Positions 56,152 through 64,000 of a stretch of DNA of 64,000 bases are shown in pieces. The position numbers were made by a program, and so were the translations under genes. Under the pieces are notes generated by a model. It was given only the letters and a program-made list of their open reading frames with translations. It had not been told where the DNA came from and made no database searches. The DNA comes from Nitrosomonadales bacterium (lineage in GTDB: Bacteria; Pseudomonadota; Gammaproteobacteria; Burkholderiales; Gallionellaceae): the NCBI GenBank assembly GCA_016716325.1, contig JADJWO010000001.1, forward strand, positions 2,232,001 to 2,296,000, given 5' to 3'. The first letter of the stretch is position 1. Every line of letters starts with the position of its first letter.

Positions 56152-58698
56152 ATGGAACAATTCGCAAAAGAAACCCTGCCAGTCAGTCTTGAAGAGGAGA
56201 TGCGCAAGTCCTACCTGGACTATGCGATGAGCGTCATTGTCGGACGTGCTTTGCCGGATGTGCGCGATGGCCTGAAGCCGGTGCATCGCCGCGTGCTGTA
56301 TGCGATGCACGAACTGTCCAACGACTGGAATCGTGCTTATAAGAAATCGGCACGTATCGTCGGCGACGTGATCGGTAAGTACCACCCGCACGGTGATACC
56401 GCCGTGTATGACACCATCGTGCGCATGGCGCAGGATTTCTCGCTGCGTTACATGCTGGTGGACGGGCAGGGCAACTTCGGTTCGGTGGACGGCGACAACG
56501 CGGCGGCGATGCGGTACACCGAGATCCGCATGGCCAGGATCGCCCATGAGCTGCTCGCCGACCTGGACAAGGAAACGGTGGATTTCGGGCCGAACTACGA
56601 CGGTTCCGAACATGAGCCGCTGGTGTTCCCGGCGCGCTTCCCCAACCTGCTGGTGAACGGTTCTTCCGGTATCGCGGTGGGCATGGCGACCAACATCCCG
56701 CCGCATAACATGGGCGAGGTGATCGGCGCCTGCCTGGCGCTGCTGAAGAATCCGGATATGGACATCGAGCAATTGATCGAGCTGGTGCCGGCGCCCGATT
56801 TCCCGACAGCGGGCTTCATCTACGGACTGTCCGGCGTGAAGGAAGGCTACCGTACCGGTCGCGGTCGCGTGGTGATGCGCGCGCGCACCCATTTCGAGGA
56901 TATCGGCAAGGGTGAGCGCCAGGCGATCATCATCGACGAGTTGCCCTACCAGGTGAACAAGGCCAACCTGCTGATGAAGATCGGCGAACTGGTGCGCGAA
57001 AAGAAACTGGAAGGCATCTCCGAGATCCGCGACGAATCGGACAAATCCGGTATGCGCGCGGTGATCGAGCTGAAGCGTGGCGAGAACGCCGACGTGATCC
57101 TGAACAAGTTGTACAAGGACACGCAGATGCAGGACAGCTTCGGCATCAACATGGTCGCCATCGTCGACGGCCAGCCCAAGCTGCTCAACCTCAAACAGGT
57201 GATCGACGCGTTCCTGCGCCATCGTCGCGAAGTCGTGACGCGCCGCACCATCTTCGAACTGCGCAAGGCGCGTGAACGCGGTCACATCCTGGAAGGCTTG
57301 GCGGTTGCCCTGTCCAACGTGGACGAGATCATCGCACTGATCAAGGCGGCGCCGACCCCGGCGGATGCCAAGCGTGAGCTGATGGCGCGTGACTGGCGCT
57401 CGTCGCTGGTCGAGGACATGCTGTCGCGCGTCAGCGACGCTTCCCGTCCGGAAGGGCTGCTGCCGGAGTTCGGCCTGGTGAAGGGCAAGGGTTATTTCCT
57501 GTCTGACGCGCAGGCGCAAGCCATCCTGGAGCTGCGTTTGCAGCGCCTGACCGGACTGGAGCAGGACAAGATCGTCGGCGAATACCGCGAAGTGATGGAC
57601 AGGATCGCCGACCTGCTGGACATCCTGGCGAAGCCGGAGCGCGTGACCCTGATCATCGGCGAGGAGTTGTCCGCGGTGAAAGCGCAGTTCGGCGACAAGC
57701 GCCGCAGCGAGATCATCACGCATACCCAGGAAATGAGCATGGAAGACCTGATCGCGCCGGAAGACGTGGTGGTCACCCTGTCGCACGGCGGGTACATGAA
57801 GGCGCAGAAACTGGACGAATACCGCGCGCAGAAGCGCGGCGGGCGCGGCAAGCAGGCAGCCTCGACCAAGGAAGACGATTTCGTCGACAACCTGTTCATC
57901 GCCAATACGCACGACTACATCCTGTGTTTCTCCAACCGCGGCCGCTGCTACTGGCTCAAGGTATACGAGGTGCCGCAAGGCAGCCGCATCTCGCGCGGCA
58001 AACCCATCGTCAACCTGTTGCCGCTGGAAGACGGCGAGAAGATCAACGCGATATTGCCGGTCAGCGAGTTCGTCGAGGACCGGTATGTGTTCTTCGCCAC
58101 CACCAACGGTACGGTGAAGAAGACCACGCTGGCGCAGTTTGCCAATCCGCGCAAGGCCGGCATCATCGCCATCGCGCTGGACGAGGGCGACTTCCTGATC
58201 GGCGTGGCGCTGACCGATGGCACGCATGACGTGATGCTGTTCTCCGACGGCGGCAAGGCGGTGCGTTTCGACGAGAACGATGTGCGCGCGATGGGTCGCG
58301 ATACGCGCGGCGTGCGCGGCATGAAACTGGCTGCCAAGCAGCAGGTCATCTCGCTGCTGGTTGCCGGCAACGAGGAGCAGTCGGTGCTGACCGCGACCGA
58401 GAACGGCTACGGCAAGCGCACCTCGATCACCGAATACACCCGCCACGGGCGCGGCACGCAGGGCATGATCGCGATCCAGACCTCGGCGCGCAACGGCAAG
58501 GTGGTCGCCGCGACGCTGGTGGACAAGGAAGACGAGATCATGCTGATCGGCACCAACGGCGTGCTGATCCGCACTCGCGTCAAGGAGATCCGCGAGATGG
58601 GGCGCGCCACGCAGGGGGTCACCCTGATGAACGTCGAGAAGGGCGAGAAACTGGCGGGTCTGAGCCGCATCGCCGAGCCCGAAGAAGAGGAAAGCTAG
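56152..58698 (+). CDS. gyrA: DNA gyrase subunit A
   Basis: Breakage-reunion subunit of DNA gyrase. The 848-residue protein has the catalytic Tyr122 in AMRYTEIRMA, matching E. coli numbering, the quinolone-resistance region KYHPHGDTAVYDT with Thr83 and Asp87, and six C-terminal beta-pinwheel blades including the GyrA-box-like QKRGGRGKQ. Thr83 in place of Ser is natural in many species and is not by itself a resistance change. serC follows after 87 bases. Confidence 0.98.
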   Translation: MEQFAKETLPVSLEEEMRKSYLDYAMSVIVGRALPDVRDGLKPVHRRVLYAMHELSNDWNRAYKKSARIVGDVIGKYHPHGDTAVYDTIVRMAQDFSLRYMLVDGQGNFGSVDGDNAAAMRYTEIRMARIAHELLADLDKETVDFGPNYDGSEHEPLVFPARFPNLLVNGSSGIAVGMATNIPPHNMGEVIGACLALLKNPDMDIEQLIELVPAPDFPTAGFIYGLSGVKEGYRTGRGRVVMRARTHFEDIGKGERQAIIIDELPYQVNKANLLMKIGELVREKKLEGISEIRDESDKSGMRAVIELKRGENADVILNKLYKDTQMQDSFGINMVAIVDGQPKLLNLKQVIDAFLRHRREVVTRRTIFELRKARERGHILEGLAVALSNVDEIIALIKAAPTPADAKRELMARDWRSSLVEDMLSRVSDASRPEGLLPEFGLVKGKGYFLSDAQAQAILELRLQRLTGLEQDKIVGEYREVMDRIADLLDILAKPERVTLIIGEELSAVKAQFGDKRRSEIITHTQEMSMEDLIAPEDVVVTLSHGGYMKAQKLDEYRAQKRGGRGKQAASTKEDDFVDNLFIANTHDYILCFSNRGRCYWLKVYEVPQGSRISRGKPIVNLLPLEDGEKINAILPVSEFVEDRYVFFATTNGTVKKTTLAQFANPRKAGIIAIALDEGDFLIGVALTDGTHDVMLFSDGGKAVRFDENDVRAMGRDTRGVRGMKLAAKQQVISLLVAGNEEQSVLTATENGYGKRTSITEYTRHGRGTQGMIAIQTSARNGKVVAATLVDKEDEIMLIGTNGVLIRTRVKEIREMGRATQGVTLMNVEKGEKLAGLSRIAEPEEEES

Positions 58699-58785
58699 GA
58701 TTGAGGATCGAGGATTGAGCGAGAAGCAGAGCAGCGGGTTTTGCTCGATCCTGTTCAGAATATTTTAATAATTGGGAGTAAAAAC

Positions 58786-59868
58786 ATGACGATCTACAAC
58801 TTCAGTGCGGGTCCGGCAGTGTTGCCGAAGGAAGTGTTGCAGCAGGCGCAGGCGGAACTGACCGACTGGCACGGCAGCGGCATGTCGGTGATGGAGATGT
58901 CGCACCGCGGCAAGGAATACATGGGTATCCATGCGCAGGCCGAGGCTGACCTGCGCGAACTGATGGCGATCCCGGCCAATTACAAGGTGCTGTTCCTGCA
59001 GGGCGGGGCGCATCTGCAGTTCTCGATGATCCCGTTCAACCTGTTGCGCGGCAAAGCGTCGGCGGACTATGTGAACACCGGCGAGTGGTCGAAGAAGGCC
59101 ATCGGCGAGGCGAAGAAATTCTGCAACGTGAACGTGGTGGCTGACAACAAGGACAAGAACTGTACCTATGTGCCGGATTTCAAGACCTGGAAGCTGGATA
59201 AGGATGCGGCCTATGTCCACTACACGCCGAACGAAACCATCGGTGGCGTCGAGTTCAACTGGGTGCCGAATACGGGCGATGTGCCGCTGGTGGCGGACAT
59301 GTCTTCCAACATCCTGTCGCGTCCGGTCGAGGTGTGGAAATACGGCCTGATCTACGCCGGCGCGCAGAAGAATATCGGCCCGGCCGGACTGACGCTGGTG
59401 ATCGTGCGCGAAGATCTGGTGGGTCATGCCGACCCGCGCCTGCCGACCATGATGGATTACAAGACGCATGCCGACAACGAGTCCATGTACAACACGCCGC
59501 CGACCTTCGCAATCTACATGGCAGGTCTGGTGTTCCAGTGGCTGAAGAAGAACGGCGGAATCGGCGTGATGGAACAGCACAACATCGCCAAGGCGAACCT
59601 GCTGTATGCGGCCATCGATGCCAGCAACGGTTTCTACAACTGCCCGGTGAACCAGGCCGACCGTTCGCGCATGAACGTGCCGTTCACGCTGAAAGATGCG
59701 GCACTGGACGGAGATTTCCTGAAGCAGGCGGGCGCACGCGGACTGTTGCAGCTCAAGGGCCACCGTTCCGTCGGCGGCATGCGCGCTTCGATCTACAATG
59801 CGATGCCGCTGGAGGGTGTGCAGGCGCTGGTGGACTTCATGAACGAATTTGCGAAAAAACATGGCTAA
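58786..59868 (+). CDS. serC: Phosphoserine aminotransferase
   Basis: Converts 3-phosphohydroxypyruvate to phosphoserine and acts in pyridoxal phosphate synthesis. The 360-residue fold-type I PLP enzyme has IYNFSAGPAVLPKEVL at the start, GGAHLQFSMIP, DMSSNILSRPVEVW and the PLP lysine in YAGAQKNIGPAGLT, ending KGHRSVGGMRASIYNA. The ATG at 58786 has GGGAG upstream; the open frame to 58741 is not conserved. It overlaps serA by 8 bases. Confidence 0.97.
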   Translation: MTIYNFSAGPAVLPKEVLQQAQAELTDWHGSGMSVMEMSHRGKEYMGIHAQAEADLRELMAIPANYKVLFLQGGAHLQFSMIPFNLLRGKASADYVNTGEWSKKAIGEAKKFCNVNVVADNKDKNCTYVPDFKTWKLDKDAAYVHYTPNETIGGVEFNWVPNTGDVPLVADMSSNILSRPVEVWKYGLIYAGAQKNIGPAGLTLVIVREDLVGHADPRLPTMMDYKTHADNESMYNTPPTFAIYMAGLVFQWLKKNGGIGVMEQHNIAKANLLYAAIDASNGFYNCPVNQADRSRMNVPFTLKDAALDGDFLKQAGARGLLQLKGHRSVGGMRASIYNAMPLEGVQALVDFMNEFAKKHG

Positions 59869-61066
59869 GAAATCTGCACCGAAAACATTCCGGATACTGA
59901 CGCTCAACAAGATCGCCTCGGTCGGGCTGAAACGTTTTCCTGCCGAGAGATACGTGACCGGCACCGACATCACCGAGCCGGACGCGATCATGGTGCGTTC
60001 GCATAACATGCTGGAAATGGATATCCCGGCCAGCGTGTTGGCGATCGCCCGCGCCGGGGCAGGCACCAACAACGTGCCGGTGAAGAAGATGAGCGCGCGC
60101 GGTGTTCCGGTGTTCAACGCGCCCGGTGCCAATGCCAATGCGGTCAAGGAACTGGTGATCACCGGTATGCTGCTGGCTTCGCGCAACATCGTTCCGGCGC
60201 TGCATTTCACCGCGAACCTCGAGGGCGACGATGCGACGATGCACAAGCTGGTCGAGGACGGCAAGAAGCACTATGCCGGAACCGAGCTGCGCGGGCGCAC
60301 GCTGGGCATCATCGGACTGGGGGCGATCGGACGGCTGGTGGCCGACGCGGCGATCGGCCTGGGCATGAACGTGATCGGCTTTGATCCCGAGATCACCGTG
60401 GATGCGGCATGGAGTCTGCCTTCTCAAGTGAAAAAGGCGCACAGCGTCGAGGATCTGCTTAAACACAGCGATTACGTTACGCTGCACGTGCCTTTGCTGG
60501 ATGCGACGCGCAACCTGATCGACGAGAAGCGCGTTGCGGCGATGAAGTCGGGCTGTGTGCTGCTCAATTTCGCGCGCAACGGCATTGTCAACGAGGCGGC
60601 GGTGCTGGCCGGCCTGGCGAACAAACATGTACGGTGCTACGTGTGCGACTTCCCCGGCAACAACACCCTGGGCAACGACCGGATCATCGCTTTGCCGCAT
60701 CTGGGGGCTTCCACGCAGGAGGCCGAGGACAATTGCGCGGTGATGGTGGCGGAACAGTTGCGCGATTACCTGGAACACGGCAACGTGGTCAACACGGTGA
60801 ACTTCCCGAACGTGACGATGCCCCGCGAATCCTCGTTCCGGCTGGCGATCGCCAACAGCAACGTACCCAACATGCTGGGACAGATTTCGACCACATTGGC
60901 GGGGGCGGGCATGAACATCCACAACATGATGAACAAGTCGCGCGGCGAGATGGCGTACACGCTGGTGGATATCGACTCAAGACCGACCGCCGCCTTGATC
61001 GCGCAGGTTTCCGCCATTCCCGGCGTGCTGATGGTGCGCGACCTGACGCTGCCTGAAACAGAATGA
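59861..61066 (+). CDS. serA: D-3-phosphoglycerate dehydrogenase-type 2-hydroxyacid dehydrogenase
   Basis: First step of serine synthesis, supplying the substrate for SerC. The 401-residue protein has the substrate-binding domain (MVRSHNMLEMDIP), the Rossmann motif LGIIGLGAIGRLVADAA, the catalytic LNFARNGIVNEAAV, FPGNNTLGNDRIIALPHLGASTQEAEDN with His near 290, and a C-terminal ACT domain (GQISTTLAGAGMNIHNMMNKSR). It overlaps serC at its start and pheA at its stop (ATGA), so all three are translationally coupled. Confidence 0.93.
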   Translation: MAKKSAPKTFRILTLNKIASVGLKRFPAERYVTGTDITEPDAIMVRSHNMLEMDIPASVLAIARAGAGTNNVPVKKMSARGVPVFNAPGANANAVKELVITGMLLASRNIVPALHFTANLEGDDATMHKLVEDGKKHYAGTELRGRTLGIIGLGAIGRLVADAAIGLGMNVIGFDPEITVDAAWSLPSQVKKAHSVEDLLKHSDYVTLHVPLLDATRNLIDEKRVAAMKSGCVLLNFARNGIVNEAAVLAGLANKHVRCYVCDFPGNNTLGNDRIIALPHLGASTQEAEDNCAVMVAEQLRDYLEHGNVVNTVNFPNVTMPRESSFRLAIANSNVPNMLGQISTTLAGAGMNIHNMMNKSRGEMAYTLVDIDSRPTAALIAQVSAIPGVLMVRDLTLPETE

Positions 61067-62127
61067 GCGAGGAACTCAAACAATACCGCGAACAGATCGA
61101 TCGCCTGGATGACGAGTTGCTTCAGCTCGTCAACCGGCGTGCCGCGCTGGCGCAGCAGATCGGCCACCTCAAGGAAGATGGCGTGGTGCTGCGTCCGGAG
61201 CGCGAGGCGCAGATATTGCAGCGCCTGCAGGACAATAACCGCGGGCCGTTGAGCAATGCCGCCGTTGCGCAGTTGTTCACCGAGGTGATGTCGCAATGCC
61301 GCGCGCTGGAAGCGCCGCTGTCGGTCGCCTATCTCGGGCCGGAAGGTACGTTCAGCGAACTGGCGACGCTCAAACGGTTCGGCAACGCGGTGCAGGGGCA
61401 GCCGTGCGCGACCATCGACGATGTGTTCCGTGCGGTAGAGAGCGGCACGGTCCATTACGGCATGGTGCCGGTGGAGAATTCCACCGAGGGCGCGATCGGC
61501 CTCACGCTGGATCTGCTGCTGCAAAGCACGTTGCAGGTCTGCGGCGAATTGATGCTGCCGATCCACCAGTGCCTGCTGGCGCAGCAATGCGAATTGAGTT
61601 CGATCAGGACGGTCTATTCCCATCCGCAGTCGCTGGCGCAATGCCGGAACTGGCTGAATGTGCATCTGCCGCATGCGGCGCTCATCCCGGCCGCCAGCAA
61701 TGCCGAAGCGGCGCGACTGGCCGCCGAGAATCCGCATAGTGCGGCGATCGCCGGGAAACAGGCGGCAACGCGTTCCGGCCTGAAGGTATGCCGGGAAAAC
61801 ATCGAGGACGACGCGCGCAACACCACGCGTTTCCTGGTGCTGGGCAACCAGCAGGTTGCGCCGTCCGGCAATGACAAGACCTCGCTGGTGCTGTCCGCCC
61901 CCAACCGCCCGGGCGCCGTGCATGATCTGCTGGTGCCGCTGGCCAAATATGGCGTCAGCATGACCAGGCTGGAGTCGCGCCCGGCGCGTTCGGGACTGTG
62001 GGAATATGTGTTCTACATGGATATCGAAGGCCATCAGGCCGATGCAAAAGTGGCCGACGCACTTGCCGAACTCAGGCAGGCTGCGGCTTTCATGAAAGTT
62101 CTGGGTTCGTATCCGGCCGCTGTTTAG
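61063..62127 (+). CDS. pheA: Bifunctional chorismate mutase / prephenate dehydratase (P-protein)
   Basis: Leads chorismate to phenylpyruvate for phenylalanine. The 354-residue protein has an AroQ chorismate mutase domain (about 5-88; YREQIDRLDDELLQLVNRRAALAQ), the dehydratase domain (about 93-270; VAYLGPEGTFSELA, VPVENSTEGAIGLTLD, DDARNTTRFLVLG with the catalytic Thr) and an ACT domain (NRPGAVHDLLVPLAKYGVSMTRLESRPAR) for feedback by phenylalanine. Overlaps serA by four bases. Confidence 0.97.
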   Translation: MSEELKQYREQIDRLDDELLQLVNRRAALAQQIGHLKEDGVVLRPEREAQILQRLQDNNRGPLSNAAVAQLFTEVMSQCRALEAPLSVAYLGPEGTFSELATLKRFGNAVQGQPCATIDDVFRAVESGTVHYGMVPVENSTEGAIGLTLDLLLQSTLQVCGELMLPIHQCLLAQQCELSSIRTVYSHPQSLAQCRNWLNVHLPHAALIPAASNAEAARLAAENPHSAAIAGKQAATRSGLKVCRENIEDDARNTTRFLVLGNQQVAPSGNDKTSLVLSAPNRPGAVHDLLVPLAKYGVSMTRLESRPARSGLWEYVFYMDIEGHQADAKVADALAELRQAAAFMKVLGSYPAAV

Positions 62128-62149
62128 GTGGCTTTTCGAGGGTTGATCA

Positions 62150-62920
62150 ATGGCATTTCCGCAATTAGGTTGGGACATCGAGTTCCTGAAAAACAATCCG
62201 GCATTCCAGAATGACCATTACGGCGTTCCGGTCGATGCGCGGCATATCCACTATCCGATCCGCATGGTGCGCTACTGGTTCATGTACCACTTCCTGCGCG
62301 AAGAGGCGGCACGCAAGGGGGCGCTGGACGTGTGCGAGATCGGTGTGGACGTCGGGCAGATGCTCGGATTCCTGAAGGCCGCCATCGAACTGGGCGGCGA
62401 CCCGGTGCCGCTGGCGAGCTGGGACGCGGTGGATGCGATCATCCGCAAGGAGACGCTGGAGCGCGTCGGCTACAACAATTTCTACCAGGTCGATCTGGAA
62501 AGCCCGGAATTTGCGCTGGGCGGCAAGCAATATGACGCGATGATCCTGCTGCATGTGCTGGAACACTTGTTCAAGCCGGAGGAGTTGGTGGCGAAACTCG
62601 TGCCGCACCTCAAGCCGGGCGGCATGCTGATCGGCGGTTTTCCTTCCACGCCGGAATGTATGGCGCAGTCCCGCGAGGAAAAGATACGTCCGGGTGCGCG
62701 CAAATACGGCCATGTCAGCGTGTTCTCGCCGAAGCGCGTGCGCGACATGGCGGCAGCCAGCGGACTGGAAGTGGAATTCCTGACCGGCGCGTTCTTCATG
62801 CGCAAGAAAGGTTTTTTCCTGGAAAACTGCAAGTGGTGGTTGCGCTTCAATCTTTGGTTCGGTGCGATGTTCCCGGGCTGGCCGGGCGAGACGTACTGGA
62901 TACTGCGCAAACCTGAATAA
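62150..62920 (+). CDS. Class I SAM-dependent methyltransferase of unknown substrate
   Basis: The 256-residue protein has a variant SAM-binding motif CEIGVDVGQMLGFLKAA (about 62-78), an acidic strand end ASWDAVDAI, and the post-motif AMILLHVLEHLFKPEELVAKL, followed by LKPGGMLIGGFPSTPE. Such proteins may methylate small molecules or glycans. The C-terminal part with WLRFNLWFGAMFPGWPGETYW is unusually aromatic and may contact a membrane. Inserted between pheA and hisC, it is not part of the standard aromatic operon; its role is unknown. Confidence 0.75.
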   Translation: MAFPQLGWDIEFLKNNPAFQNDHYGVPVDARHIHYPIRMVRYWFMYHFLREEAARKGALDVCEIGVDVGQMLGFLKAAIELGGDPVPLASWDAVDAIIRKETLERVGYNNFYQVDLESPEFALGGKQYDAMILLHVLEHLFKPEELVAKLVPHLKPGGMLIGGFPSTPECMAQSREEKIRPGARKYGHVSVFSPKRVRDMAAASGLEVEFLTGAFFMRKKGFFLENCKWWLRFNLWFGAMFPGWPGETYWILRKPE

Positions 62921-62928
62921 ATAGGAAT

Positions 62929-63059
62929 CTGTCCACGAAAAACACGAAAGTGGAAAATCAAACCGGAGATTGGATATCTCAACGAAGCGTTCGTTAAAAA
63001 TTCCTGTTGGTTTATGTGCCTTTGGGATCGTTTCGTGCCTTTCGTGTTTTTCGTGGATA
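62929..63059. repeat. Palindromic CTGTCCACGAAAA repeat, copy 3
   Basis: CTGTCCACGAAAAACACGAA at 62929 onward is matched by TTTCGTGTTTTTCGTGGATA ending at 63059, enclosing about 90 AT-rich bases. It separates the methyltransferase gene from hisC and is the longest of the three copies. Confidence 0.75.
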
Positions 63060-63112
63060 AAAGGTTTATGGCCTTAACGGCACCTTTTTGTTGATTATTG
63101 ATGATTGTCGAA

Positions 63113-64000
63113 ATGAACTACGCAGAACTGGCACCCCCATACATCCGGGCGATCGCACCGTACCAGCCCGGCAAGCCGATCTCGGAGCTGGAGCGCGAGC
63201 TCGGCATCACCGGCATCGTGAAACTCGCCTCGAACGAGAACCCGCTCGGCGCGAGTGCGGCTGCCGTCGCCGCCATGCAGGAGGCGATCAAGACCATTGC
63301 GCTGTACCCGGATGGCAATGGATTCGAGCTGAAGGAGGCCCTGTCCAGGCGCTATGGCGTTGCGCATCCCGGGATCACGCTGGGCAATGGCAGCAACGAC
63401 CTGCTGGAATTGATGGCACGGGCATTCCTGGCGCCTGGTGACAAGGTCGTCTACTCGGCACATGCGTTCGCGGTCTATGCGCTGGCGACGCAGGCGGTCG
63501 GAGCGACCGGCATCAGCGTACCGGCGACGAAGGGATACGGACACGACCTGCAGGCGATGCTGGAGGCTGCCAGGGAAAACAATGCCAAGATCGTCTTCAT
63601 CGCCAATCCGAACAATCCGACCGGCACGTTGCTGGAAGCGGGCGAGTTGGCCGCATTCCTGCAGCATCTTCCGCCCGAAATCCTGGTGGTGCTGGACGAG
63701 GCATACAACGAATATCTGCCCGAGGAGAAGCGCTACGATTCCGTGGCATGGCTGAAGTCGCACCCGAACCTGGTGATCACGCGGACATTCTCCAAGGCTT
63801 ATGGTCTGGCTGGGCTGCGCGTCGGCTATGCGCTGGCACACGAGCAGATCACGGACATGATGAATCGTGTGCGCCAGCCTTTCAACGTCAACAGCGTGGC
63901 GCAGGCGGCAGCGGTGGCGGCATTGCGTGACGTGTCCTTCGTGAAGCGGACGTTCGATCTGAATCGGCAAGGCATGAACCAGATCACTGATGGCCTGGAA
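63113..64000 (+). CDS. hisC: Histidinol-phosphate/aromatic aminotransferase (5' part)
   Basis: The frame runs open to the window edge (296 residues, gene incomplete). It has the fold-type I PLP motifs of HisC: KLASNENPLGAS, GNGSNDLLELMARAF, NPNNPTGTLL, LDEAYNEYLP and the PLP lysine in TRTFSKAYGLAGLRVGY. Its place after pheA matches the betaproteobacterial hisC2-tyrA-aroA neighbourhood, where this paralogue mainly transaminates phenylpyruvate or hydroxyphenylpyruvate. The ATG at 63113 gives the usual N-terminus MNYAELAPPYIRAI; 63101 is an alternative. Confidence 0.93.
   Translation, partial: MNYAELAPPYIRAIAPYQPGKPISELERELGITGIVKLASNENPLGASAAAVAAMQEAIKTIALYPDGNGFELKEALSRRYGVAHPGITLGNGSNDLLELMARAFLAPGDKVVYSAHAFAVYALATQAVGATGISVPATKGYGHDLQAMLEAARENNAKIVFIANPNNPTGTLLEAGELAAFLQHLPPEILVVLDEAYNEYLPEEKRYDSVAWLKSHPNLVITRTFSKAYGLAGLRVGYALAHEQITDMMNRVRQPFNVNSVAQAAAVAALRDVSFVKRTFDLNRQGMNQITDGLE

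Noticed and set aside
56380..56415. Quinolone-resistance mutation in GyrA (Thr at position 83)
   Set aside because: Thr83 occurs naturally in many proteobacteria; without strain comparison it cannot be called resistance.
56134..58446. A 770-codon minus-strand open frame opposite gyrA
   Set aside because: His/Val/Asp-rich antisense shadow without domains; gyrA is unambiguous.

Overview
The window looks like chromosomal DNA of a high-GC betaproteobacterium, most likely from the iron-oxidiser side of the Nitrosomonadales (Gallionellaceae-like). The basis is the set of housekeeping proteins, an EarP/EF-P arginine-rhamnosylation pair, a tmRNA encoding the tag ANDENYALAA, a monomeric isocitrate dehydrogenase, and the gene order gyrA-serC-serA-pheA-hisC. 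The genus is inference; no rRNA gene is present.

Layout. 1-1.6 kb: the end of an RND efflux pump, a small membrane protein and a membrane-anchored alpha/beta hydrolase. 1.6-4.5 kb: a small decayed defence/toxin-antitoxin patch on the minus strand, with an AbiEi/AbiEii-like pair, the tail of a DUF4258 toxin gene, its YgiT-type partner and the stump of an HsdM methylase. 4.7-9.7 kb: nadK, recN, a BamE-like lipoprotein with two extra NTF2-like domains, dapB and a half-size UPF0016 transporter. 9.7-12.7 kb: a membrane GGDEF-EAL protein. 12.7-18.2 kb: carA, carB, greA and yhbY. 18.3-24.4 kb: rlmE, ftsH, folP, glmM and gluQ. 24.4-28.2 kb: clpA, clpS, a cold-shock gene with a structured leader, and an AsmA-like protein. 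28.3-31.1 kb: monomeric icd and rluE. 31.2-33.8 kb: an AT-richer insert with a periplasmic-sensor diguanylate cyclase and a gene-poor stretch. 33.8-40.9 kb: hemerythrin, ribF, ileS, lspA, ispH, thiO and tRNA-Thr(CGT). 40.9-45.2 kb: a MacA-like adaptor, one ABC ATPase and two different MacB/FtsX-type permeases. 45.4-48 kb: a 40-residue membrane peptide, a stand-alone cyclic-nucleotide-binding-fold protein, earP and efp. 48-53.1 kb: a large PilZ-like protein and a tightly overlapping hydrolase/GDPD/FGGY-kinase operon. 53.4-56 kb: ssrA (tmRNA), gph, ubiG and an OmpA-like protein. 56.1-64 kb: gyrA, serC, serA, pheA, a methyltransferase and a hisC-type aminotransferase cut by the window edge.

The most striking signal is several families of short palindromic dispersed repeats. 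They occur between genes and also in frame inside essential or housekeeping genes: carA, gluQ (two sites), ileS, earP (two sites) and the N-terminus of lspA. In each case the reading frame stays open and the catalytic motifs lie outside the insert, so the elements appear to be tolerated as extra protein loops, much like Rickettsia palindromic elements. The second notable item is the AbiEii gene, whose C-terminus has been replaced by out-of-frame sequence from a truncated DUF4258 gene.
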